64,000 bases of DNA, taken from Citrus sinensis (taxonomy: Eukaryota > Streptophyta > Magnoliopsida > Sapindales > Rutaceae). A program made the position numbers and the translations under genes. The notes under the pieces are model-generated. The model saw only the letters and a list, made by a program, of their open reading frames with translations. It had not been told where the DNA came from and ran no database searches. Below are positions 39,849 to 53,300 of the stretch, piece by piece. The stretch spans positions 186,001 to 250,000 of the forward strand of contig NC_068562.1 of the NCBI RefSeq assembly GCF_022201045.2. The letters run 5' to 3'. Every line of letters starts with the position of its first letter. Positions within the stretch are counted from its first letter, which is position 1.

Positions 39849-39857
39849 TATAAATAA
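39849..39857 (+). promoter_or_regulatory. TATA box of the RRM protein gene
   Basis: TATAAATAA about 110 bp upstream of the start codon at 39962, placing the transcription start near 39880. No intron is needed in the leader. Confidence 0.55.
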
Positions 39858-39961
39858 AGGCTAACAAGAAGAAGAAGCAATTATAAGTTAAAAAGTTAAA
39901 AAGGAAGGAAGCTGAAAGCAATCGCTTTTAAGTTTTAACTGTTTTGGTGGGCTTGATCTTG

Positions 39962-42049
39962 ATGGCTGGTGCGTATGGAGCAGAAGCAGACAGCGCAAAC
40001 CGGAAGTTATTCGTTGGAGGGTTGGCGTGGGAGACCAACAGCGACACTCTCCGCACTTACTTTGAGCAGTTTGGGGACATTCTTGAAGCCGTCGTTATCA
40101 CTCACAAGAACACCGGCCGTTCCAAAGGCTACGGTTTTGTATGCACCTTCTTTCTTATTTGTGATTTGTCACACTTTTATGCAAAGCTAGCTGCGATTAC
40201 TTTGATGGCATGATGCTAACACTATTAGTTTGTTTTTTTTTTTTTTTGCTGTGATTCTTTCTTTTTCCAATTTTAGGTGACATTTCGTGATCCGGGGTCA
40301 GCTCTGAGAGCTTGTGCCAACCCAAGTCCTATGATTGGTGGGCGTAAAGCTAATTGTAATCTTGCTCATTTAGGCCGAACTCGACCAGATCTGCCCTCTT
40401 TTGGTATCTTTCTTCCATTTCTTGAGATTTTTTTCCCCTTTTCAATTTTTTTTCATTAATCTGTACGAGAACCCTAATGCTCACTTGTAATTGCTCTTCT
40501 GTGGTCCATGATGTATGGTTACTTCATCACAACTCAGTGTTTAATATAGAATATTGCAAGTGTTTTAGAAATGGATAGGAATCTGTGTAAAGCTGGCTCA
40601 GAGTGGCTGCATCCAAATCCTATAAGGATACAGGTTTTATTCATTATTATTATTATTATTTTCACTTCTGGGTGTTCTTTAAAATGTCCTATACTGTGTA
40701 CATTACAATTACAAAGTGGCTGCAATGGTTAGGGGAGTGAACCCTATATTGTATACATATTGCCGTTGTGGGGGGCACAAATTAGTCTTAGAGATCAAGA
40801 ATGGCTCTTGTGTTGTGCCTCCGTCAACCTCTATGTTCTGTGTTCCTTGTTTCTAAAATTTCAATGTCTCTTTTGTAGGGCATCCAAGGCCATCATCTGC
40901 AGCCCCTCTCTTTGGAAGTCCTGGTCACCACCAACCGGTTTCTTACAATTATCAATCTGCGTTTATGCATCCGCATCCTTATTGGTGAGTTGGATGTTCT
41001 AGTCAAACATTTTTCTATGGCCTTTTAAGCCCACTGGGTCTGTTGAGATAAAATTGTTATTCTGCTTTGAAGTACAAAAGGAGCCAACTGATATAATTTA
41101 ATACTCTATTGATGTTTCCAGGTGCTAACTGCTTCAAAACTTTTGTCCTTATAGTACAATAACTTTTGTCCTTTTGCTCTCTGGACGTTCATTCAATTTC
41201 TTTTATGCAGGTATACAGCATATGCACCTGGATATTTCAACCCGCAGGTCAATATCCATAATATAGTTCTATTGATGTGCATGGTTACTAGGACTACAAA
41301 ATTATGCCAACTAGCCTGCTAATCTGCTTTGATTAATTGTTCTTTTACAGGGTCTCTACAATCCTTATGTGGGTCAGCATTACCTTCCACTTTATGGGGC
41401 CCCAGGAACAGTTAACTCTGGTATGTACTCACACGGACAACTGGGTCATCACTTTCCTGGCGGTCATGACAACACAGTGGTTCGTGGCTATGGGATGCTG
41501 GGTCATCATATTGTGCCGTATGGTGGGCCTAATGACAATGGATTGACCTCAGCTGCATTTCCCATGATTCAACCGCCACATACTGCAGGTAATAATCTCT
41601 TCCTAAGAAGCCTTTCATGCTCGTCTATGAAGTTGGGGCGTAATGGACTCTAAATGTCAATTTGTGATGCTATTGTAGATCAAATTGGCAATACTGTGAT
41701 GCATACATGATACTGTAAAAGCATAGCAATACAACTTCACATAAGACAATGTGTTGGTAAAGCAATATTGTTCTTCTGAAAAAATCTTCTAGCAAATTAT
41801 ACAAATAGCTATTATGCTGAGATCTTATTACGTACACATTGTATCCAATATTCCAATGGCTATTTGCTTTAGACTTTGTTGTTTGTATTTGTATGAGTGA
41901 AATCCAGGCTATGGAATATGAGGCCTAACCATGTAATTTCTTATGTAAAAATAGGTGTTAAGATCATTTCCTTGCTTTTTACAGGAGTATCTGACAACTT
42001 TAGGACAGGCTCAGATAACAACTCACCTGCTTTCTCCTCCAATCGCTAG
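39962..42049 (+). CDS. RRM-type RNA-binding protein (RBM24/38-like plant protein), 6 exons
   Basis: Likely binds single-stranded RNA and affects splicing, stability or translation. Exons 39962-40138, 40277-40403, 40879-40984, 41211-41247, 41351-41588, 41985-42049 join to 249 residues. A single RRM sits at the N-terminus: RNP2 as LFVGGL (residues 16-21) and RNP1 as KGYGFVTF (55-62), split by the first intron exactly after GYGF. The RRM ends with ARACANPSP-like and NCNLAHLG segments, as in the plant ARP1/RBM24-like group. The C-terminal 150 residues are Gly/Pro/Tyr/His-rich and probably disordered ([31 protein letters not shown]). Very short exon 4 (37 bp). The subgroup and targets are not decidable from sequence. 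Confidence 0.93.
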
Positions 42050-43354
42050 CAGTACTGAACTGGCCACAAGGAAGGTCTAATGGTAGACTAGAACATTCAC
42101 ATCTTGAGGTGGAAACTGCCATTTTACCTACCTCGTCTATGTGATTTCTCTGTACATCTTATATTCAGTATTTAGGTAACCCATGAACTGCAGCTGGACA
42201 AAGAGCAACGCACTGTTACATGAGTTTAGGCTTCAACTATATCCTCACAATTTATTGGCTTTGCTTTCTGATTCTGGAGGTAGGTTTCTATAATGTCCTG
42301 TTTTGTATTTATTTCTCCATGAAATAAAGGCTCTGCATGTTTAAATGCTATGTGTGATTGATGATATATTTAGTTAGAATGGAAAAAGTCAATTAGCCAT
42401 GGACGCTTCATCTGTAACTGAGACTTTACCGAGGGAAAAAAAAGAGTTTAAATTTTAGATATTTGTTTGTGTGTGTTTGTTAGAGTTTTTATTTACTACT
42501 TACTGGAAAGGCATTCACAAGAAATTGTGAACATAAGAGATAGTTATTTGCATCAGCATGCTGTCTTATTCCAATTGTTGGTTACACCACGCCTCCAATC
42601 ATAGAGCTATGAATGAACTTTCTTTGTTTTTAAAACATTGCAGGTCATCATCTTTAGTCTTGGTTAACAATGAAGAAACAGTTGTACATACATTGTTGTC
42701 AAAGTCACTGGAGCGGTTGGGAGGAGCTCATTCGAGGATGTTTTGCTGCAGCCATGAATGTCAGTCACGTGGATTTACTTGTAAATAATAATGTCTTAAA
42801 GCCTTTGATCTTTGATGTGATGTGATTGATGCCATGTAAATAACTTGTCATTAATCAACCATTCATTAATATTCTTGGATAATTTTTATCTGATAATCAC
42901 ATCACAGGTATCGTGCGAAACTATATATATATATATATATTTGAATTTTTGAGTAAAGGCTTAAAAGAGTGTGGCGGAGGGAAAGCAACTGATATACACT
43001 CGATGTTCTTTGATTCACAAACAGAACGGTAGTGATCAGAATTTGCATGAACTTGAATAAAAAGTTGCAGCAGAAATGAATTTGTGACGTTGCTTTCTTT
43101 CTTTCTACTGACTGATGGTAAATTTAAAATTTAAAGGATAAGAAAGACGTAACATACGAAAAGGCACATACGTACCGATCCATTAACCACAGCCATACAG
43201 CTTTGTACTTTGTAGCCAGTTAGTAGAGGAAGAGGGGCATAGAGTCTGATATGGGTCGAGTCCATAAAGAAAGAGAAAGCCTGGCCCAACCGGGATTGTA
43301 TTATCGACTCGGATTGAAGCTTTGAAACAAAGTCAGAACTGAGAAGAAGAAGAA
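42050..43354 (+). other. 3' UTR of the RRM gene and spacer before TRAPPC11
   Basis: The first 250-300 bp look like 3' UTR (AATAAAGGC at about 42324). A short AT microsatellite lies at 42922-42941. The frame at 42558-42788 has no support. The leader of TRAPPC11 must lie just before 43355. Confidence 0.5.
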
Positions 43355-46300
43355 ATGGAAGAGTACCCAGAAGAATGGCGGACACCGCCGGTGTGTTTAA
43401 TATCAGTGGTGGGATTGGCAGAGCATGAGCATCACCGCTTGATCTCAACACACTTGCTCTCTGAGCAGCCACCTACCAATACTTTAGCCTTGCCCGACTT
43501 GTCTAAACTCCTCCACCTTTTATCCAAAAAACCAAAGCAACCACCCGATGCCACGTCATCTTCTTCACCCGCTGCCGGGATACTCAAGCGCGATTGGCTA
43601 ATGAAACATCGCACCAGAGTCCCTTCCGTTGTGGCCGCTCTTTTTAGTTCCGATCAGGTCTACGGAGATCCTGCTCAGTGGCTTCAGGTCTGCTCCGATC
43701 TCGATCTTCTTAAGGCCGCTATTAAGCCCAGGAATATCAAATTGGTTGTCGTCGTTGTTAACGATACACTTAGCGATCATAATGACGTTTATGAAGAGCG
43801 CTTTATTGCTCTTCGTAAGCGCGCCGAACTTGATTCCAAATACATTCTTACTTTTAATCCCAACACCGCTTCCGATCTTCAAATTTCTCTTAACAGGTTA
43901 CATTTTTCTATTTTCTTTTCTTTTCTTTTCTTTTTTGTTCGGTTGATTGATTGATTTCTTTCATTTACATCTTATTGAGAGATTCAGCAATCGACATTTC
44001 TTTCTTTCTTTCTTTGTTTCAATCAAGGCTGGCGAGCATATTTGGGGAGTTGTCTCTTGCTTATTACAGAGATGAAGGAAGAAGAATTAAAACCCGTGTA
44101 GAAAAGAAGACCCTCAATGTCAATTCTATTGACTTGAATATTCGCTATTGCTTTAAAGTATGCAGTATAACTTGCAAGTTTAGACAACAGTTCCCCCTCT
44201 TTTCATTTTTCTCATCTGTTATTGTGTTTCAATCACACATTTCTTATCCAATTACTTTGATTTCCTAGGTTGCTGTATACGCTGAATTTCGAAGAGATTG
44301 GGTTGAAGCTTTGAGGTTTTATGAGGATGCTTATCATATGCTGCGGGAGGTATTTTCTTCTTATATACGTACTCTTTTCGCTATCTCTTTTATCTGTTAT
44401 TTTGTTACTCAACCTACTTAGTCATTGTCATTTTCTTATGCTTATACTTGATTTCTGCCTTCAGATGATTGGAACATCAACAAGGCTGCCGCCAATTCAA
44501 CGGTTGGTTGAGATTAAAACTATCGCCGAGTTATTGCATTTTAAAATATCAACCGTGTTATTACATGGTGGAAAGCTCAAAGAAGCAATTACATGGTTCC
44601 ATCAGCACAATGCTTCGTACAAGAAGCTGGTCGGTGCACCTGAAGTTGTTTTCCTTCACTGGGAATGGTTAAGCAGACAATTTTTGGTATTTGCTGAGTT
44701 ACTGGATACAAGCTCTGTGCCAGCTCAAAGCATTTCATCCCTAGTTTTAGCCACTGCGGATAGACCTTTGACCGAGTCGGAATTTCATCCATCTTATTAC
44801 TATCAGGTCTTCTTTACCTTCTCGCATGTTGGAGATTTTATTTATTAGTATTATACTTAGCCTGAAAATCACCTTCTCTTGAAATGCTATATACCATGCA
44901 GTCTGTTTTATTGTTCTCTCACCCTTTCCATTTAGAGTGTGTGCTAATATGACTTTTGCCAACATTACATTTAAATGTACTTACAATAGAAGGAAATAAA
45001 ATAAAATATGAGCCTGAATTTTCATATATTGACCATTTCATTAATTGCTATCCCATGTACTGATACCATAACATGTGTGATATTCGCTCAACAACATCGA
45101 ATCATACACAATGCTGCCCTCCTAGATTCTCGAAAAGTTATATTAATGGCTTAAACGTAAAATTTAAAATATTCCTTAGCTGTCTGCAGCTCTCCTTGTG
45201 TAGTATCTTCAGAACTACTCTGCATCAGTGAACGTTTAGATTTGTAGAATGCTTTGATTTTTTTGACCTACCATATTGATAGTATGAATAATCATACTCC
45301 AAGTGCTTTTTTTTATCTGCATACTACTTCATGTGCCATTCAGAACTATCATTTAGAAGTCCATGTAATATTTTTCCTTAACAAATTATACTTGTTAATG
45401 AGCTAAATCATAACAATTAGTCTTAAAACAGTTAGCTGCACATTACTTGAAGGAGAAAAGATCATCATTGGAAATTGCTTTGTCGATGTCAGAATCCGCG
45501 TCTGAGCTTGACAGCAGTGCTGATTCTGTAGCACCTTCGGTGTATATTGGTCAATTTGGTCGATTACTTGAGCAAGGGGATACTGTTACTATGCTGCCGT
45601 ATGTCATAACATTTGAATGTGTTGAACATTACTGTCAATTGTATCATTTCTTTTATTTACAAATCAATGCCTTTTACTTTCATCTCATTTTGCAGTCTTA
45701 CAGATGAAGATTACACCCGCTATGTTATTGCAGAAGGGAAAAGGTTTCAAGATACCTATGAAATTCTTGCTCTGCTAAAAAAATCTTGTGAATCATATGG
45801 TAATCATAAAGCTCGAAGGATGGGCTCTTTTTGTGGATTCCAGATGGCTGTTGAGTATTTTGCTTTGGGTGATTTCAATAATGCGAAACAACTTTTTGAT
45901 GGTGTTGCAAATCAATATAGGCAAGAGGGGTGGGTTACCTTATTGTGGGAGGTCTTGGGTTACCTAAGAGAATGCTCAAGGAAACAAGGCATAGTTAGAG
46001 ATTTTGTAGAATGCTCGTTGGAGATGGCTGCCTTGCCAGTGTCATCTGGTACAGATGCGCAGCCTTTTAGTTTTAAAGAATGTGGTCCAGCTGGGCCCCC
46101 TACTCTCTCACAGAGAGAAATTATACACAAAGAAGTTTTTGAGCTTGTCAGCAGGGAAGTAGGGCTGGTGTCAGTTGAAGACAATAACTGTATCAAAATA
46201 AGTAGAGATAATCCTCTCCATCTTGAGGTTGATCTTGTTAGTCCCCTTAGATTAGTAATTCTTGCTTCAGTCACTTTTCATGAACAAATAATCAAGCCCG

Positions 46301-48614
46301 GTGTATCCACCTTGATTACGGTGTCACTTCTATCACAATTACCCCTTACTGTCGAGATCAATCAATTAGAAATCCAGTTCAATCAATCTGAGTGCAATTT
46401 TGTCATCATAAATGCTCAGAGACCTTTATTAGCCGCAACGAATGATGGTCTACAGGTTCATCGAGCAGAGAGTACACCTTTGATACTTATTACTAACAGA
46501 TGGCTACGCTTGACGTATGAAATTAAATCCGGTAAGTAAGGTGTTCGTTTCTGCACCGTCTCGTTTTATTTTATTTTTTTGTGGAATAATTCTTTAGGTA
46601 CAGTTTGACACACGCAGAGTTCCTTATATCAACAAAAATTGTTTAACCTGGCAAGTCTTAAATTTACTGATTGCATAAGCTGATTCATGCCAGTCAGATC
46701 TAGTTCTGTTGGGGTTTACACTCAAAAAGTCTGATAAGCCCTCGAAATCAAAATTTCATGATATGATGTGTTCTCCAGCTCTGATACTCAGTTGGCAATA
46801 AATAATAGCAATTAGAATCTTGGGTTGGTGGCTGCCAGGTTTATATTTTCTATTATCAGGTCGTTTTCATGTCATGCAAGCAAATGCTTTTAACCAGGAT
46901 TCACGAGTCCTAAACCTGCTTCTTCCAGAAATTTGACCGTTGAATTGGCACACCTATTTGCCAAGTTGACCTAAGATCCTGGTGTTAAGGCAAAGCTCGA
47001 TATTCAAATGTTGAGTCATTCCTGGCATGCACTGGAATTTCCAGTGCTAGTAGTACTGCAGTAATTCTGTTTTTTTTTTTCCATCATGTATCACTTTATT
47101 TTGTCTAAGATAACTTTTGAATTTATCCAGAACAAAGTGGAAAGCTTGAATGCATCTCTGTAATTGCAAAAATGGGGCCACACTTCACAATCTGTTGCAG
47201 AGCTGAAAGTCCTGCTTCAATGGAGGATTTACCTCTTTGGAAATTTGAAGACCGTGTGGAGACTTTTCCAACCAAGGATCCTGCTCTTGCATTCTCTGGT
47301 CAAAAGGCTACCCATGTTGAAGAACCTGACCCACAAGTAGATGTTGATTTAGGTGCCTCTGGCCCTGCATTGGTTGGTGAGAGCTTCATGATACCTGTTA
47401 CTGTGGCATCGAGAGGCCATGACATCTACTCTGGTGAGTTGAAGATCAATCTGGTGGACGTAAAAGGAGGTGGCTTGTTCAGTCCAAGGGAAACTGAGGC
47501 ATCCTCAATGGAAAGTCATCACGTTGAACTTCTTGGCATTGTTGGGCCAGAAGAGGAAGAGTTGGGTCCCGGCGAAATTGAGAAAATTCAGCAATCTTTT
47601 GGATTGGTTTCTATTCCATTCCTAAAAAGTGGAGAGTCATGGTCCTGCAAGCTAGAAATCAAGTGGCATAGACCCAAACCAGTTATGCTTTTCGTGTCTT
47701 TGGGTTATTCACCACTTAACAATGAATCAACCGCACAGAAGGTCCATGTCCACAAGAGCTTGCAAATTGAAGGAATGGCTGCCATTGCCGTAGGCCATCG
47801 CTTTATGCTTCCTTTCCGCCGGGATCCATTGTTGCTCTCAAGGATCAAGCCAGTCTCTGATTCTGAGCAGTTAGCATCACTTCCCCTGAATGAAACAAGT
47901 CTGCTTATTGTCTCTGCCAAGAACTGCACTGAGGTCTCATTGCAGTTACAATCAGTGGCTATTGACAATGAGGATGGCGACAGTGAAAGGGTATGTTCTG
48001 TGCAACATGGAGGCGAAAATCTTTCAGGCCCTTCCCTTCTCATGCCAGGTGAAGAGTTCAAGAAGGTATTCACAATTGTTCCCAAAGTTGAATCTTCGAA
48101 GCTCGGGCTGGGAACAGTGTGTCTGAGATGGAGGAGGGACTGTGGGATTGATGACCATTCTGGTTCTTGCGAAACAGAAGCTTGGGTTGTGAGTAAACAT
48201 AAACTACCTGATGTTGAAGTGGAGTTATCACCTTTAGTTGTGAGCTTGGAATGTCCTCCTTATGCTGTCCTTGGAGAACCCTTCACATACACGATTAAAA
48301 TTTGGAATCAGACTAAGTTGCTTCAAGAGGTCAAGTTCTGTGTGGCAGATGCACAAAGTTTTGTGTTGTCTGGGGTTCACAATGACACAGTGTTTGTTCT
48401 TCCAAAATCCAAGCACATCCTCTGTTACAAAGTTGTGCCACTTGGTTCAGGTTTGCTGCAGCTACCCAAAGTTACTGTGATCTCGGTTAGGTATTCAGCC
48501 GAGTTTCAAGCATCTAATACTGCATCTACTGTGTTTGTTTTTCCTTCGAAGCCTGATTTTAAGGTGGCGGCGGATGTTGGAAAGAGAGAGATGGAATCTA
48601 TTGCAAGTGAATAA
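43355..48614 (+). CDS. TRAPPC11: Trafficking protein particle complex subunit 11 (foie gras/gryzun family), 7 exons
   Basis: Subunit of the TRAPP III tethering complex acting in ER-Golgi traffic and autophagy. Exons 43355-43896, 44028-44157, 44269-44349, 44465-44806, 45432-45598, 45696-46531, 47131-48614 join to 1193 residues, matching the plant family. The N-terminal region starts MEEYPEEWRTPPVCLISVVG. The foie gras helical domain spans about 225-530 (from VAVYAEFRRDWVEALRFYED to the VANQYRQEGWVTLLWEVLGY region, repeat-like helices). The C-terminal 600 residues are beta-rich, gryzun-like (for example ALVGESFMIPVTV, VVSLECPPYAVLGEPFTYTI). The last exon is a single 1484-bp block. ATG 43355 is the first in a purine-rich leader (GAAGAAGAAATGGAA). 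Plant orthologues are single-copy housekeeping genes. Confidence 0.96.
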
Positions 48615-49290
48615 ATACTGTCCTTGTATTATATACATTTTTTTTAAAATAAAAAATTATTAATGATTTACTTTTTGCTATTATTAATATCGGCTTTGAA
48701 TTGGTGTGGCTGGTTTATTGCTGCTGGCTGGTGTGAATGTATGGGGTAGGGGATATGTTGGTGACTAAAGCAACGATGTACTGGGGAGGAGATTCATTCA
48801 TTCAGAAAGTCTGAGATCGGTCTGAGTCGTCTGACACTGAAGCTATCCAACCAAATAGACACACTCACTGATCCATTTCAGGTTGGATCTGGATCTGGAT
48901 CTGGGTTGTATTGTATAGTTGCTTGCATTTAATTGAGGAAATGGTAGTGCATCTCGGTTCTCGTCGATTTTGGGTTGGTTTGGTTTGTCAGGATGAGGTT
49001 AATTTAATGAGAATTATTTATACTATGGTTATATGGATTTGTTATTTGTATCAGCAAATAATAGACAAATCATCTTGTTGTAAAAGTACAATGGTGGAAA
49101 CAAAGTGCTGTCAACGTGGATGACTGGAGTAGATTTCTTAGGGTAGGTTTATAGGTTGTGCCTCAGTAGATTTAATCTAAATTATCCCGGTAAATTATAA
49201 TATACATGAAATAAACCAAAGCAAAGGTAGAGATGACACCGAAATCAAATCAATGTATTCCTATTCTCCTTTCAATCGCCCAGCCCGCCC

Positions 49291-49310
49291 GGGGGGAGGG
49301 GGGGGGCGGG
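49291..49310 (+). repeat. G-rich tract with G-quadruplex potential
   Basis: Six G, A, nine G, C, three G. Three or more G-tracts separated by single bases could fold into a G-quadruplex. It lies about 400 bp upstream of the putative TATA box of the next gene. Confidence 0.7.
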
Positions 49311-49698
49311 TTTGTTGTTGTGTGGAAGAATTAAAAAAAAAAAAATCATTGTATTCTGATATATTTGTCTTTGGGAAACCAATACAATTCCATCACAATT
49401 TTAACGTGGACCGATCTTTTTAAATGAGCAAACGATCAACGCACTTCCTATCCTAACCATTTCTCGTGATTTATTTATTTATATATTTAGTTCTACTTCA
49501 ACATAAAATGGCTAATTTCTTATTATTATTATTATTATTTATTGTATTAAAATTAAATAGAAGTGAAGAAATGGAACTTAATCGCTTTTTATCCAAAACA
49601 AAAGGAAAAATAAATAAATAAATAAAGCTTTCAGACTTCCTTCAGTTCGAAACTTTGATTCCAAAAGAGAGAGAAAAATAAATAATAGAATATTGTAT

Positions 49699-49706
49699 TA
49701 TAAAAG
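49699..49706 (+). promoter_or_regulatory. TATA box of the MORC-CW gene
   Basis: TATAAAAG about 610 bp upstream of the start codon, in front of a pyrimidine-rich leader with a probable intron ending at 50280. Confidence 0.45.
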
Positions 49707-50310
49707 TAGATTTGAGGAAAGGTCTTCAGTCTTCACTACTCCCGTCCCCCGTCAAATTAAAATTTAGAAAGAGAGGAGCGCCTCGAGTGTGTGTGACTGT
49801 GAGAGAGAGAAGTACGAAGACCCGACCGTCCAGCGTGTCCGGCTTCCAGCCGCGTGTCCCGGTCGCCTCCTTGCCTGCCAAGCGAAAAGTGAACGTGAAC
49901 GGTTCTCTTCTCTACTTCTACTCTATTTGTTTAGACATTAGGAGGATCCTGTTAAACTCAATACTACTTACTCATCATGCGTACTACTCCATAACTCATT
50001 TTCATTCTTTTGTGTTTCTATTGGAAAGAGAGAGGGAGTACTTCCTTTCCCGTTACATGAGAGACGTATCATTTATGCTTTCAGGTTGCTTTTTTAGGGT
50101 TTTATACTTGGTGCGCGATCAGTCTAAAAATGCTCCACTGCTCTTTCAACTAACAAATCCAACTTTCAGCCTTCGGCAGCAAGTTTCTGCTTTGTTTTGT
50201 TATTTTTTTTTTCACTTTCTCTTCTTTCCTCTTTTGTTTGCTGAATGGTTACCTGATCATCTTTTTTTTTTTTTTTTCAGAGGAGTAAGAACAACTAAGA
50301 AGGATTAGAA

Positions 50311-53300
50311 ATGTTGTCAGACGCAGACGTTGATAACAAGATTCCAACACAAGGTTAATTTCATTTCTTACTTATCTACTTTCTAAGTATCGCGTCTGGG
50401 GCTTAAGCTTAAGCTTAACTTATGATCTCAATATAATTAAGAGGAATTATTTAATGCGCAATTTTGTTTCTTTTCTATAGACTATAATCATTATCACACT
50501 GTACTTTAGGATTACGGTATGCAGATGCTTCTGACTCTGAGTATTATATTTTGCTTACCAAGGATAAGAAACCGATATGCCGGACACGGTGCCTAAACCC
50601 TCCTGAACATTTGTATGCTTACTTCTTCTTTTTCTAAATATTATTTACCTGTGCTTTTTCTTGGTCTGTTTATGTTTCCTCCCCCATTGTAATATTGTTT
50701 TATTTTATTTTTCCTTTGATTGCGATTAGATATATACATAACACGAATCTATGAACTGGACTTATTTATTATTGACAGGCCGCACCACTGGAATGTAAAT
50801 GATATTGTTCCAACAAGTAAAATAATCCTTGATGGTATGTCTCATTGTTTCCTGAGCCCTGCGCCTGAGTGCTCTCGTGATCACAATGAGTGGAGGAGAT
50901 TTTTGATTTATCTGCAAGGCCGGGACATGGTAAAGTGCTATTGCTTCCTTTTTTCTTTTGGTTGTACTGATCTTATAACCTTTATCTATTTCTCCAGCAT
51001 ACTAGTTGTCTTCTTAGTTCTCAAGTCTAAGCTTGTGCTGCTGCACTCTTTGCATTACATTCTTCTGCGTTACTACCATTTATTTATTTTCCAATACAAT
51101 TTCTTTTTTTAGCTTTTTTGACTGGCAGTATTTTGAAGCAGAAGGATTTTTCTCTTCAAAACAAAGTTTTTCTTCTTGTTGGTGACTGATAGAAGCAGAT
51201 ATCCATATGCTTTATCTTTTTTTGCTTTGTTCCATGGAGAATATATATTGTTTGAGTTATGAAATTGTATATTGCAAAGGTTGCGATTGCGAAATTTAAG
51301 TTCTGGGAATTCTACATACTACCTCCCGATCAAACCTCAAATTTTACCAATATTAGAGTTGCATATAAGATGGAGAAAACTCGGAATGCCTCTAATGGTC
51401 GAGGACATGGTGAATCAGGTGACTGTTTATTTTATTAACATTTGATTTTGAATTGCAGCTCATGTCTTTTTATGTTGCTTTTAGGGTCAGTTGTTGTTAT
51501 CAAATTATTTGTTAGATTGCTAGATAAGTCTATGTTCTGAGTTTGGAGGTGTTTTTATGTACTTCCTGGCTTCCTGCTTAGTGATTGCTATGCCAATACC
51601 ACCTCATAATATGCTGATATGTGTTTCAAAATTGTGGATACAGGTCGGTCATGCCAAGTTGTACGACCAACTGCAACAAAAGCTAACATTAATGATAGTC
51701 CAACTTTACCTGTTAACATCGTCAAAGAGACTGTTAGCAGAGGAAATGCATGCATACAGGCAAGAGTTTCAGATACTAGTGAAGATAATTTCTCTCCTGT
51801 TCTCAAGTTCTCACCTGTGGTTGGAGATCGTCTCTCTTCTGAGTCAACAATTGAAACTTGTAGTAGACCTGAGCCCCGTGCTGTGAAACAGGCTGGACCC
51901 TTGGAAAAAAACTTTGTTAGAGCGGACCCAAGTTATCTTCAAACTCTTGGTCAGGCACATTCTGGATGGATTTTTGGTGCAATAGCTGAGCTTGTTGATA
52001 ATTCAAGGGATGCTAAAGCAACTAAGTAGGTCAATTGCTCACATGTCTACTCTCGTATTTGTTAGTTAAGTTTTTCTATTTATACTAAATTCACCTAGGT
52101 CTTTTTCCTTTTTTTTTTTCGATTGAATTATATGTATAATGGCTTTATTTTATTTTATTTTTCCTCATTAGATAGGCTGCTTCTTTCCATCTATTTTGGC
52201 AGACTTGAGATTTCTATTGAGAGCATCTACTTCAAGAAAGCTGGCAAAGATATTCCTATGCTGTCAATTATTGACGACGGCCACGGGATGACTCATCAAG
52301 ATGTTGTGAGAATGACATACTTTGGGCACAAGCAACCTGATGCTGATGATCCAAATCGTATCGGAAGATTTGGTGTTGGATTTAAGGTTCGCTTGCTTAA
52401 TATTCCATCTCAGATTGCCATTCAAATTTTGCTCGATGTTACATCATAACATCTGATATTCTTTGTATTTCAGTTTCAGCTTTGTGGAGGCCCCTCGGCC
52501 CAGTTTGTTGCATTTATTGGATGGACTTTGGAGTGCTTTATTTTCTGTTAATTGTTGCAAAGTCTATGGACAAGGGCTTTCCACTGGTTAAAGTACCCAA
52601 TACGGGATTGGTACTTTTACCTGTTGTTGAGTGTTTCTGACAATTAGTTAGTCTTTTAATGCATGGTTCAATGCCTATAATTGGGTGTCAAGATAAAAGA
52701 TGGAATTCATTTTTGTTTACCTCATTTAATATTGGTTAATAGTATAGGACGATGAGAGAGAAAATTCAGGTATATACTACCTTTTGCATTTGAGTTTGCC
52801 AGAATGGAATTAGAAGTTAAAAAATACACTAGCTTTCATGAGTTATAGTTGATTTCCTTCATATGTCTAGTCAAAAACTTGGAGTGTTGCTCTCACCTTT
52901 CCTTGAGGTCTTGCTTAATGAAATGTGGACCAAAAGTCTTCATTGAAAAACAACCCTCTGTGCCCATCTTTTGACCTCTTCTTTTCAAATGCATAAATAA
53001 ATACCAGGCTCTTCTGACATAACTTGGATATTTGCATGATGCCTAACGGTTATCTGGATATTTCCTTTTTAGACTGGAGCAATGAGGCTTGGCAAGGATG
53101 CTCTTGTTCTTACACAGACTGCTGATTCCAGATCAATAGCTTTTCTTTCGCAATCTTTAAATCAAGGGAAAGATGTATGGAAATCATCACCAGATATCTG
53201 CTTGGTTTTCATTCATATATTTCTCTTTGCTTGGTTTATGGCTATGAACTTGTCTGCTTTATAATAGCTTAACTGAAGCTTTTGCTGTTGCAGAATCTTG

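Larger units (their letters stand above)
48615..50310. other. Intergenic region and leader of the MORC-CW gene
   Basis: TRAPPC11 3' UTR, then spacer with a G-run (49291-49310), an A-run, a TTA repeat (49521-49540) and AAAT repeats. A TATAAAAG at 49699-49706 and a transcribed-looking leader follow; a T-rich stretch ending TTTTTTTCAG at 50280 looks like the acceptor of a leader intron directly before the start codon. The open frame at 49712-50308 is therefore probably untranslated. Confidence 0.55.

Noticed and set aside
42558-42788. Plus-strand frame between the RRM gene and TRAPPC11
   Set aside because: No ATG context, promoter or homology; in the 3' flank of the RRM gene.
49712-50308. 198-residue frame upstream of the MORC-CW start
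   Set aside because: It spans a likely leader exon and intron (pyrimidine-rich, ends in a T-run plus CAG acceptor) and has no protein-like conservation.
50831-50840. Possible splice donor GATG|GTATGT inside exon 3 of the MORC-CW gene
   Set aside because: The frame continues for about 95 more bases with protein-like sequence and ends at a good donor (50929/50930) that joins in phase; using the early donor would drop a conserved-looking block.
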